Below are positions 34,171-46,930 of a stretch of DNA of 64,000 nt, one piece after another. The notes below the pieces were generated by a model. The model had not been told where the DNA came from. It made no database searches and worked only from the letters and a program-made list of their open reading frames with translations. Each line of letters starts with the position of its first letter. Within the stretch, counting starts at the first letter, position 1. The stretch spans positions 71,595,952 to 71,659,951 of the forward strand of contig CM055097.1 of assembly GCA_029204225.1 (NCBI GenBank). Reading direction: 5' to 3'. The DNA is from Diphasiastrum complanatum. Its lineage: Eukaryota > Streptophyta > Lycopodiopsida > Lycopodiales > Lycopodiaceae. The position numbers and the translations under genes were made by a program.

Positions 34171-34613
34171 TGAACTTTCACACGTGTGAGAATGCCCTAA
34201 TGTATGTGAATGATCTCGTAAGCAAGCTTATGCACTTATTGATCAATACTAGATTGAATTCCAAGATCTAGATAAAAAACTAAGGCATAGAGGTAAAGAT
34301 AGATGCATGTGTTGATAACCAAAGTACTTTCACATGTAAGAAAGTGATCCTTGAAAAAACTAAGTAAAATGAAGCTCTTCTCCTCGGATAGAGAGAGAAT
34401 AGAGCAAATTTGGCCTCGGGCAGAGAGAGAGTGTAAGACAAGCAAAATCCACAAAACTCAAGTTTGGCTCAATAGTGGCATTACATGTGGATTTGACCAA
34501 TTTGCCATCTATGCCAACTTTTTGTCCTATCACAATTCTACACAAAGATGCTTGACATAAAAATTCAGGAAACCCCTAAAGCTATGATAGATAACTTTTT
34601 TATGATTTTCACA
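34171..34613 (-). repeat. 3' LTR, 443 bp
   Basis: On the minus strand it starts TGTGAAAATCATAAAAAAG and ends GTGTGAAAGTTCA. It matches the 5' LTR throughout except that a 260-bp block of the 5' copy is absent. The polypurine tract AGGAGGAG abuts its start. Confidence 0.88.
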
Positions 34614-34621
34614 CTCCTCCT
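34614..34621 (-). promoter_or_regulatory. Polypurine tract
   Basis: AGGAGGAG on the minus strand directly precedes the TGTGAAAATC start of the 3' LTR, the position of the plus-strand primer. Confidence 0.75.
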
Positions 34622-35176
34622 AAAAATATTGGATCTATGTTTGATGAAGGAACTCTTGAGTAGAGGCTTGGTGAGTAGATCGGCAATACAAGATGATGAA
34701 TCAATATGCTCCACATGGATCTCTTTTCAATAAGCTTTTGTCGCACAAAGTGGTGTGCCACTTTTATATGCTTGCTTCTTGCATGAAAAATTGGATTATT
34801 TGAAAGTGCTTGGGCTGAGATATTATGCACTTTAACTCCAATAGAATCCTCTTGATCCAAAGCACTTCTTTTGTTGATATGGTGAGTGCTTTATATTCGG
34901 CCTCACAAGAAAAAAGAGAGATAGTATTTTGCTTTTTGGAAAGCCAAGATATGAGATTTCCTCCAAAAAAAATAGTATATGCACTTGTGGACTTTCAATC
35001 AATCTTATCACTTGCAAAGTCCGAATCTGAGTAACCAATAATAGATAAATCTTCACTCTTATAAAGTAAACCATAATTATGTGATGAAGATATATATCTT
35101 AGCACCTTCTTGGCCATCTTCCAATGTTGGATCTTTGGATCTTGCATAGATTGGCTCAACTTGTGCACACAATAGC
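34622..35176 (-). pseudogene. Copia RNase H domain
   Basis: The minus strand carries the RNase H region between RT and the LTR. The readable end is GVKVHNISAQALSNNPIFHA, SKHIKVAHHFVRQKLIEK, matching the conserved C-terminal copia block in which SKHI follows NPVFHxR. Upstream parts (SCEAEY-type sequence near 34,900) are split by stops near 34,860 and 35,070, so the domain is not intact. Confidence 0.75.
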
Positions 35177-36110
35177 TCAGTCGGGCCTAGTGATGGTAAG
35201 CCATATCAAAGAGCTAATAAGACTCCTAAAAAGTGTGATGTCCTCGAAGGATCTTTCATCACCTTTATTAGGATCTTTTACAATGTGCTTCATAGGTGTG
35301 TCAATGCCCTTACAACCTTCTATATGAAACTTTTCCAACATAGCAAGAGCATATCTAGATTGACAAATAAAAGTATAATTATCATGAAAGTCAATCTCTA
35401 GGCCTAATATGTAATGGATCTCTCCTAGATCTTGCATCTTAAACTCTTTTCCAAGTGCTATTTTGGTTTCTTGAACCAATTTGATACTACTACCTATACA
35501 TAAGATAATGTCATCTACATAAATGAGAAGAATAACAATATCACTAACAACAAACTTTATATACATGAAAGGATCATAGTCACTAAGAGTGAATCCTAGT
35601 GAGATAAGAAAAGAGTTGAGTCTCCCATTCCAATGTCTTGGTGCTTGCTTGAGTCCATAAAGACTCTTGAAAAGCAAATACACTTTTGATTCATCCTTGA
35701 TGAATCCTTAAGGTTGCTCCATATAGATTTTCTCTTGAAGGTAGCCATTGAAAAATGCATTGGAAACATCTAATTGGAATACCTTCCACTTGAAATAAGT
35801 AGCTTATTGTCACCATCTTTTTTGCCACGGGTGCAAAGGTCTCCTCATAATCAAGTCCATGGATTTGAGCAAGTCCTTTGGCACATAATCTTGCCTTGTA
35901 CTTGTTGATGGTGCCATCTTGATTATACTTGATTCGAAATACCCACTTGGATCCAATGATGTGCTTGCTGGATGAAGGATCCACAAGCTCCCAAGTGTTG
36001 TTGATGATCAAGGCTTCATATTCTTGCTTCATGGCATCATACCACTCCTTGGTATTGAGTGTCTCTTCAACATCCTTTGGCTGAAATATGCAAATTGGTG
36101 GAATCAAGCT
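35177..36110 (-). pseudogene. Copia reverse transcriptase
   Basis: The first frame (36,107-35,691) holds EWYDAMKQEYEALIINNTWE, SKWVFRIKYNQDGTINKYKA and RLCAKGLAQIHGLDYEETFA. A frameshift near 35,790 spoils the block that should read DVSNAFL. The second frame (35,683-35,177) has LLFKSLYGLKQAPRHW, the catalytic IYVDDIIL near 35,525-35,500, and LGEIHYILGLEI. The YVDD is intact; one frameshift and one stop near 35,690 separate the halves. Confidence 0.88.
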
Positions 36111-37300
36111 CCACTACTTTTTCTTTGTTATCATAAGAAATCCTCTTAGGTTCGGATCTCTCTCTAGATGTCTTCCTAGGTGTGTAAACCCGAGGAGACT
36201 CCTCCTCAAATCTCGACCCCAACAAGTATTGATGGTGTTCAATAGGCATGATAGGTGATGGATCTTGAGGTGACTTGATCTCGGCCCTTTCAAATGATGG
36301 ATGTTGATCTTCATGGAATATAACATCTCTACTTTCAATCACTTGAGAAGTAGAGAGCACAAAGACTCTATAAGATTTTTTGGTGGATGAATATTCAACC
36401 ATGATCCCTTTGTTAGAGCATGGATCATCCTTCTTCCTTGTTTCCAAGGGAATATGTGCAAAGCAAATAGTGCCAAATACTCTAAGGTGATCAACCTTAG
36501 GCTTCTTTTTAAATAAGATCTCATATGATGTCCTTTCTCCAAGAGCAAGATGTGGGAGCCTATTGCAAAGATAGTTTGCACAATTTATAACTTCTCCCCA
36601 AAAGTCTTTAGGAAAAGATGCTTTAATCCTTATGGCTTTTGCACATTCACATAAGGATCTATTCTTCCTCTTGGCCACTCCATTTTGAGATGGTGAATAA
36701 GCACAAGAGAACTCCCTCTTTAGACCTTCTTGCTCACAATAGTCATAAAATTTGTTGGAGATATACTCTCCTCCTCTATCACACCTCAAAGCCTTGATCT
36801 TGAATGAGAATTGCTTTTCAACATATGCTTTGAATATAAGGAAGTGATCATACACCAAAGATTTAGAAGTAAGAAGATATAGCTATGTAAATCTTGTGAA
36901 ATCATCAATAAAAGTCACAAAGCAAGTGGCTCCTCCCTAGCTTTGAGAAGATGAGAAGTGCACATCCGAGTGTATCAACTCCAAAGGATGAGTGCTTTTG
37001 ATGGAAGATCTTTGATATGCTTTCTTATGTGATTTTGCAATAGCACAAGCCTCACAAGGCTTAATCTCCTTGAAAAGATTCTTTGGTAAGCCAATAGTCT
37101 TGGCTTCTTTGCACGTAGAAAGTATAGATTTGTAGTTGGGATGTCCCAATCTCTTATGCCATAACTCCTCCTTGGAAAGCTTTGTCTCAAAAGCAATATT
37201 AACTCTCTCTTGGATCAAGCTTGTATATGCCTCCAAATCTTGATTCATGTGCAAGGATCTCATCATTTCTCTTGATAATACAAGTATCAATATTGAATTT
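36111..37300 (-). pseudogene. Copia integrase
   Basis: The HHCC zinc-binding block LWHKRLGHPNYKSILSTCKE with CEACAIAKSHKK lies at 37,180-37,020, followed by HPLELIHSDVH (first Asp). A stop near 36,940 and a frameshift follow. The next frame (36,858 on) continues LRCDRGGEYISNKFYDYCEQ (second Asp) and YSPSQNGVAKRKNRS, where the catalytic Glu of VAERKNR is replaced by Lys. Then come FWGEVINCANYLCNRLP, RTSYEILFKKKPKVDHLRVF and a proline-rich tail. The Glu-to-Lys change alone should abolish activity. Confidence 0.88.
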
Positions 37301-37345
37301 CACATCAAGGCCTCCATTAATAAGTTGGCCAACACTTATGCGGTT

Positions 37346-37936
37346 CTATGTAAGATTAGGCACAAGAAGAACCTTGTTGAGAAAAAGAATTTTAGAAGAT
37401 GAAGTCTTCAAAGGAATACTCTCTATGCCTTCAATATTGCATTCTTGGTCATTTGTTGTATAGATAGTCTTCTTAGCTCCTCCATAAGGCATAATAGATG
37501 TGAAGGACTCCTTGGAGCTACACATAGGTGAAGATGCTTCACTATCAATGTACCAAGATCCATCCTTCTTGAAAAGTGTAGATGAAAAACTAGAGACCAT
37601 AAGAGATCCCTCTCTATCACTTGCAATAGAGTCTTCTTTCTCATTTGAAAGGGTGGCTTGCTTAAATTGATTCTTCTTCTTGAAGCAATTTGTAACATAG
37701 TGCCCCATGTTGTCACAAAAGAAGCATTTGATATTATTATTCTTCTTCTTCAAGGTAGAAGCATGAGAGGTGTCATCCTCCTCTCCATCTTGGTTTTTAT
37801 CCTTTGCTTTGTGTTGCTTTTTGCTCCTCCCTTTGTGCTTGGCAAAAAGAGCTTTGCCATCACCATTATGATTGAGTGATAACTTCTCCATCCTTAATAG
37901 CTTGTTCTCATGCCTTGATTCTTCAGCCATTAGCAC
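37346..37936 (-). pseudogene. Copia gag C-terminus and protease
   Basis: One 196-codon frame contains a basic linker, the CCHC knuckle CFFCDNMGHYVTNC (37,725-37,685) and the protease block DGSWYIDSEASSPMCSSKES, in which the DSGA active site reads DSEA. It ends with KILFLNKVLLVPNLT, the usual protease C-terminal landmark. The Gly-to-Glu change at the active site makes the protease unlikely to work. Confidence 0.85.
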
Positions 37937-37939
37937 TCA

Positions 37940-38478
37940 TTGCAAAGCCTCCAAAATAAGTAGATCCTCCTTGATGGCATAGGATTGGACAAGGTTCTCA
38001 TACTCATCTCTCAAGCCATTAAGTATGACTTGGACTAGCTCACTTTGATCTATAGATCCTCCGATGCAAGCAAGCTCCCTATGAGTATCTTTCACTCTCA
38101 ACACATAATTAGTGGCACTCTCATCACTCTTTTGAAAACTTGGAAGATTTGGTTTCTAAGAGTGAGGATTCTTGAAATATTCTTGGCCTCATAGATTATT
38201 TTGAGAGTGTCCCAAGCATCCTTGGTCGATGTGCAAGCACCAAACTCCCTCAAAATCTCATTGGAGACATTCATTTTGATATAATGAAGAGCCATCCTAG
38301 CTCTCTTCTTATACTTTTGTACTTCTTGAAGGACTTGAGGCTCCTCCTCAATGCCAAATACAATGTCTGTCACATCTTGGAGTTTTAGGATTGACTCCAT
38401 CCTCAACTTCCAAATAGCATAATTGGAAGTAGATAGTCTCTCACTAAATTCCAATAGATAGGAATCCATAGATGCCAT
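37940..38478 (-). pseudogene. Copia gag N-terminal domain
   Basis: It starts at ATG 38,478 with MASMDSYLLEFSERLSTSNY, then AIWKLRMESILKLQDVTDIV and AWDTLKIIYEAKNISRILTL: the UBN2-type Gag domain of plant copia elements. A frameshift near 38,160 leads to a second frame that runs to 37,940. The start codon lies about 45 bases after the end of the GA tract on the sense strand. Confidence 0.82.
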
Positions 38479-38515
38479 GTAGTATTGAAGACTCCTTGTG
38501 AATTGGACAAGAAAG

Positions 38516-38694
<179 letters not shown>

Positions 38695-39392
38695 TTCAAT
38701 AAGGGTGTGTTACCAACTCCTATGCAAGACCTTGCAACAAAGTGAGATATGGACCTCACTAGCTTTTCCAATCTCTCTTGATCTAGATCACTCTCACATC
38801 AACTCATGAAGTATGGGCTAAGTTTAGGTCAAGCGTTTGGGTCAAGCAATCTTTGGCACATGTGAAACACTCCAAGAAACCACAAATCACTCAAATGCAA
38901 GCCAATTGTATGAAAGAATGTGGCTATGACTTCAAATTGATAACTAGATCTCAAGAAAATGTGATTGGCAAGCCTAGAATTGAGATTTTTGAACAAACAA
39001 GCATGATAGAGTCAAAAGTAAAAGTGTCCAACCAAGTTGGGTGCCCTACCCACCTTGATTCAATTAACTATAACTTTTGGTTGGGAGATCCAATCACTAT
39101 GAAGTCAATTGCTACACAAACTAGACTCAAATAGCTTTGAAACTAGCTATCAAACCTATATTGGATCACACATGGAAGAGAACCACCAAATTTAATTGGG
39201 TTGTCCTTCACACGTGTCTGAGCAGGAAAATCCGTACAATATTAGAAATGATGCAATCCTTATGATTATGAACCCTTTTGATCTAATTTTGCTTGAGATA
39301 GCATGGGAGATGCAAACTAGTCTCTCTAGATCTAGATTTTCAAGAAACTTTTGGAACTTTGGATGAAACAAGCATCAAACACTTAGGTAGGG

Positions 39393-39404
39393 GCTCTGAT
39401 ACCA
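39393..39404 (-). promoter_or_regulatory. Primer-binding site
   Basis: GCTCTGATACCA on the plus strand is the complement of the TGGTATCAGAGC copia site and abuts the inner end of the 5' LTR. Confidence 0.85.
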
Positions 39405-40108
39405 TGTGAAATTTCACACGTGTGGGAATGTCCTAATGTGTGTGATCTCCTAAGCAAGCTTATGCACTTATTGATCAATACTAGATTGAATTCCAAGATC
39501 TAGATCAAAAAACTAAGGCATAGAGGCAAAGATAGATGCATGTATTGATAACCAAAGTACTTTCACATGTAAGAAAGTGATCTTTGAAAAAACTAAGTAA
39601 AATTAAGCTCCTCTCCTCGGGTAGAGAGAGAATAGAGCAAATTTGGCCTCAGGTAGAGAGAGTGTGTAATACAAGCAAAATCCAAAAAACTCAAGTTTGA
39701 CTCAAAAACTCAACATGCATTATGATTGGAAAAAAGATTATGTATGAAACTTGTGGAGATCCTTCCTTGCATGTTATTGGACCCCTAATCCTAGCCTTTC
39801 TGACGGTATTGGATGAGTGATGCATCCATCTTGCAATTCTATTGGACCGCTTGACCAAAGCCAACACTTTGACTTGATCACTCATCAAATTACATTAACA
39901 CAAGTGTCACAATCCTATTTACAAGCCTACCTAGCTTAAGATTGCATCACAAATTACTTTTGGCTCAATAGTGGCATTACATGTGGATTTGACCAATTTG
40001 CCATCTATGCCAATTTTTTGCCCTATCACACTTCTACACAAAGGTGCTTGACATAAAAACTTAGGAAACCCCTAAAGCTATGATAGATAACTTTTTATGA
40101 TTTTCACA
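39405..40108 (-). repeat. 5' LTR, 704 bp with 260-bp extra block
   Basis: It starts TGTGAAAATC at 40,108 and ends GAAATTTCACA at 39,405 on the minus strand. It differs from the 3' LTR by a block at about 39,709-39,968, bordered on the plus strand by related TTTGACTCA and TTTGGCTCA. Either the 5' copy gained it or the 3' copy lost it. Confidence 0.88.
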
Positions 40109-40126
40109 AGTTGCATGCGCAAAATC

Positions 40127-40308
<182 letters not shown>

Positions 40309-40896
40309 ATTCCCTAGCTATGGTTAATTGAAAAAATACTTTCACAACTTTTTTTCTCCACGACTTTGAACGGCTGATTAAAAACAATCTCACAACAATA
40401 GGCCACCTATAGCTAGTGATTTAGAGCATCATAAAATGTCTCCTATAGCTATAGCTCAAGATCCATTTTTTGCTAGATAGAAACCATGGCTACTTCAAAA
40501 CAAAACCTTTCTAGGCTTTCCTCCACCTTTTTCTATGGTTTCACTTGCCAATACTCACTTCCCCAAGATCGTCTTGCTACCGCCTATCTGACATAATTGA
40601 CATTTCATCAATTGCTATGATAATGATTGTCCATCATCTAAAAAACTCCCATATATATAGTCTATGTTGTGCACACAATTCTTGGCCAAAATTGATGCTC
40701 TCTAATATAGTGGTAAGGCTCAATTGGTCTCTAGGCATAATATTGACTATTTTTTTAACTAGTTTGACTCACCATAGTTGTGGAATGAGTTAAATTATCC
40801 AAACTAATGGTCAATCAGTAAACCCACTTGGTTTATCAAACTCGATCTGAATTTGACTATAGTACCGATCTACACCTGAATGAGGCTCTAATACCG

Positions 40897-41130
40897 TGTT
40901 AGCATAATATAGATTTAATTGCTATCAATCAAACAGACAAACAAACTTTATAGAGAAGGCACACACCAAACTCCAAAACTCTTATTAACTCGGTGCACCA
41001 AAGAATGGTACATTTATACAATACTAATTTTTTAGGTGAACTAACACATTGTGCGACAATCCCCATTACAAGTCGGTTGTCTCGACTCAATCTATTACAT
41101 GCTGCTAACATGGCACTTACACCCACTACA
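40897..41130 (-). repeat. Copia LTR remnant with degenerate PBS
   Basis: On the minus strand the segment runs from TGTAGTGGGTG to TATTATGCTAACA and is followed by CGGTATTAGAGCC, two changes away from TGGTATCAGAGCC. It has no coding partner and may be a truncated LTR. Confidence 0.45.
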
Positions 41131-41448
41131 TGAATAAATAGAAAATTAAATGTTTATTGTAGCAATGCATGTCTAAAGTAGCTGCATCTGCTTTTTGAAA
41201 CGAGCGTTCAATAGCGCTTGTTTAATTATTTATTTATTTAACTGAAAAATATTAAAGAAACAACAACACATATAACATATTTGAGATACTCAAATTACTT
41301 ATTTTTTTCAAATTTGCAAGCATTATGACAATTAAAACTTGAAAAACAAAAAAACAAAAAACAAAATGAAAAATATTAGTGTTCGAAAAAACCCTAATGG
41401 AATTTTTTAGATCAGATTCCAAAGGAAGGTCTAGAAAGGACCTTGCAA

Positions 41449-41449
<1 letters not shown>

Positions 41450-41491
<42 letters not shown>

Positions 41492-41501
41492 ATATGTGTT
41501 T

Positions 41502-41553
<52 letters not shown>
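41450..41553. repeat. (AC)20 and (AT)24 microsatellites
   Basis: An AC run at 41,450-41,491 and an AT run at 41,505-41,553, separated by CATATGTGTTTGTG. The matching site in X copy 2 has an AC run about twice as long. Confidence 0.97.
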
Positions 41554-41554
<1 letters not shown>

Positions 41555-41885
41555 CATGGAACCAGTTTTGCTAAGTTCCATAAAATGAATTGCTCAAAAA
41601 GTTTCCAAGATAGTATTGGTACACTCTATGTAGTTAAAAACCGCACAATAGGGCCTCAAAAAATGGCCTAAAAACTCAGAAAAGGTGTAAAAGTCCATTT
41701 TTGGGGTTTTTAGGCCATTTTTTTTTGTTTTGCGGCCCAATACTATGCAGACTAGCCTGGTATTGTTTTTGGCCATTTTAGAAATTTTTTAGAAGAAAAC
41801 AAAATTAACAATATCGGGTTCCATGGTTTGAAACTATTTCGTATAGTAAAAATGGTACAGAACGGGTTTTCATGGAGCATTGATA

Positions 41886-41887
<2 letters not shown>

Positions 41888-41967
<80 letters not shown>
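41888..41967. repeat. (GT)40 microsatellite
   Basis: An 80-bp GT run in X copy 1; the same site in copy 2 has only about 30 bp. Confidence 0.97.
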
Positions 41968-41969
<2 letters not shown>

Positions 41970-42536
41970 GTTCTGCGCGCATGCGTGTGCGTGTGCATCT
42001 GTGTGTACATATATACATGTGTGTCATTGCTGCTTACAAAAATTATGAGAGTTACATTGTATTGTTTATCTTGAGTTGATGAGTTTTGCCTTTCATTGTT
42101 CTAAAATCATGGCTCATACAAAAGAAAAATTTGGACAAACAAAATTAATATGTAGACAACTTAGAAATTGGCTTAATTTTTTTTTTAATCATTTTTTGAA
42201 GTCTATGAAACATTTTCCCGTCAAAGCTTATAAATTGTCGTAAACTTGAAAGTGCTCTTGAAAGATTTTTTTTTTTATACAACTTTTGAATTTTGCTCAA
42301 TTATGCTCATAAATTTTTTTGATACCCTAAAATTTTCAAAGATGATCATAAAAAAAAACCTGATATTCGGCCCTTGTGAGGTCACCACATAGAGTAGACA
42401 TGGGGTTCACGTTGGAGGCAAGCGTGTGCTTGAACTTTTATGTATGAAGAAGAGAGTGAGTGTGCTAAAATGCAAAATACATTGGCCACCTAGATTCTCT
42501 TTTCTTTCTCTATGCTCATTTGAAAATTTTCACATT

Positions 42537-43572
42537 GGTCGAGCAATTTTACGTTCGGTGGGATACTAGTTGTTTTAGGAGGCGAGTTTAGACAAATATT
42601 GTCTGTAATTAAATGGGGAGACCATGCTCAAGTTGTAGGTGCATCGTTAAAGTACTCTCCCATTTGGAGTTATGTCGAGGTCCATCGTTTGAAAATAAAC
42701 ATGAGGGTGTTGGGTTTTGAGGGAGGTGATGTGTTGAACCAAAGGGAGGTTACCGAGAATTTGCTTCGAATTGGTGACGGGAGAGAACATTCCTTTATGC
42801 ATGATGGTGTGGCAAAAATCTCTCTACCACGCATTATGTGCCTTGAGAGTGAGAAGGTGGACGACTTGATTGCATTTGCATTTCCAAACATCATGGAAAA
42901 CTATAGGGGTGCTGATTTTTGGAGGGGTCGGTCGATTTGTACGCCATTGAATGATGATGTGGATTTCATAAATGCACAAGTGACGAAGTTGTTTCCTGGT
43001 GATGTGTGCACATTCTATAGTGCTAATAGTGTGGTCGATAGCAACAGTAATAACGTCTATCCTATGGAGTTTTTAAACACTTTACAACCAAGTGGGTGTC
43101 CACCTCACAAGTTGGTGTTAAAAGAAGGGATGATAGTAATTCTCTTGTGTACGCTAGCGTATGAGAGTGGGATATGCAATGGTACCAGATTGATCGTGCA
43201 GAAGTTGGGGAGAACGATCATTGAGGCAGAGATAGTGACGGGGGGAAATGTTGGTACGAGACTGATTATTTCGGGCATTCCGTTGGTACCAACCAACCCA
43301 AACCAACCATTTGAGTTCAGGAGACTACAGTTTCCTATGAAACCCGTGTTCACAATGTCCATAAATAAATCAGAAGGGCAGACAATGGATGCAATGGGAT
43401 TATATTTGTCACGTCCAATTTTTAGTCATGGACAATTTTATGTTGCGTTGTTAAGGGTGCGTAGTGCGTCCTGCGTGAAAGTTCTCATAAAGGATAACAG
43501 TGGTTGTTCGTGGAGCGAGGACGACATTTGCTCATACACTGAAAATGTCATATACAAGGAGGTGCTTCAGTA
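42537..43572 (+). pseudogene. Helitron helicase, C-terminal half (inverted)
   Basis: The frame is open from the breakpoint and reads SSNFTFGGILVVLGGEFRQ at once, which is motif III of the PIF1-type helicase of Helitrons (canonical GGDFRQ, here with Glu). It continues with SLKYSPIWSYVEVHRLKINM (motif IV region), FPNIMENYR, YPMEFLNTLQPSGCPPHKLV, GMIVILLCTLAYESGICNGT (motif V region), FTMSINKSEGQTMDAMGLYL and motif VI YVALLRVRS. It ends at TAG 43,570-43,572. The coding sequence itself is undamaged, but motifs I and II lie 4 kb away on the other strand, so it cannot be translated as a helicase. The inversion therefore seems recent relative to the decay of the rest of the Helitron. Confidence 0.92.
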
Positions 43573-43589
43573 GATGTGGTGACTTATTT

Positions 43590-44032
43590 GGTGAGTATAT
43601 GCAGTTTAGATAGTTTGCAATTTTCAAATGTAGAGTTGTCATATGTTTTTAAGATCATGTGTTGTTGTATGTACATTTTTTTTTATGACATTCTTGGTGT
43701 TGTTGCAGATGTCGAAGATCTACATAAATCACAGGACTTTTGTGTGAGACTTGGAGTTATTATGTTTCGGTGATGAGGTGTCTCGCTGCTCCATTTTGTG
43801 GTTGATAGAAGCTTATGCGGAGTTCATATTCCAGCAACAAAGGAGAAGATGTTTTCTTCCTAGAGAATATCGATTCCTATTAGATGTAGATATGTTACTT
43901 AGGAATGTGGCATATGTTTGGAGACATGTTAGTATTGTTAGACTTAGTGACTTTGAGCCAATGTTAGAAAACTTGGTGTATGCCCAGATATTGGTTTCTA
44001 AATTATCAGATGACATGATGTCTATTTTCTAA
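43590..44032 (+). pseudogene. Possible downstream exon carried by the Helitron
   Basis: After the helicase stop, a GTGAGTAT donor (43,590) and a TTGTTGCAG acceptor (43,709) frame a T-rich intron-like stretch. The following sequence starts ATGTCGAAG and, after a stop near 43,747, stays open to 44,032 reading CFGDEVSRCSILWLIEAYAE, QQQRRRCFLPREYRFLLDVD and FEPMLENLVYAQILVSKLSD. I do not recognise the protein. Helitrons often carry gene fragments, so a captured exon is plausible. Confidence 0.4.
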
Positions 44033-44309
44033 AAGAATTGGAAAATGAAATTGTTGTTGCTTGAATTTTTATAATAGTTTGGATTTTTGTGATGAATGTT
44101 TTTGAAACCCACACATTGAATACACACACAGACATACAAGCACACACATCGCTAAATAAAAGTAAAAAAAACCACACACACTGAGGAGACCGTATACAAT
44201 CTTTGGTTTGTGTCCCAAACTCTAAATTCTCCAAGCCAAGTTTTGTTTAAATCCAATTCTATACATGTCTGCAAGTCCACAAAAGAATCCAGTCCTCTCT
44301 GACTCGAAT

Positions 44310-45190
<881 letters not shown>

Positions 45191-45198
45191 ACTCTTTA

Positions 45199-45202
45199 CT
45201 AG
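45199..45202 (+). other. Candidate Helitron 3' terminus (CTAG)
   Basis: CTAG lies exactly where similarity to repeat X begins (TTACATCATT at 45,203), and the next base is T, as expected for a Helitron inserted at an AT dinucleotide. A short CGTC-AAC-GACG stem-loop lies 12 bases upstream, weaker than the usual 3' hairpin. The opposite (5') end should start with TC near 50,010-50,025. Confidence 0.5.

Positions 45203-46930
<1,728 letters not shown>

Larger units (their letters stand above)
41245..42536 (+). repeat. Repeat X copy 1, left half
   Basis: This block parallels 56,237-57,450 in the same orientation: AACAACACATAYAACATATT, the AAAATATTAGTG block, an (AC)n-(AT)n tract, the GTTCCATAAAA block, a (GT)n tract and the final CATTTGAAAATTTTCACATT. 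It contains no coding region. It stops at 42,536, where Helitron helicase sequence begins. In copy 2 the sequence instead continues into the right half, which here lies inverted at 45,203-46,930. Confidence 0.9.

Noticed and set aside
41379-42079. Frames encoding Thr-His or Cys-Val repeats across AC/GT tracts
   Set aside because: Translation of microsatellites only; the frames do not align between the two X copies.
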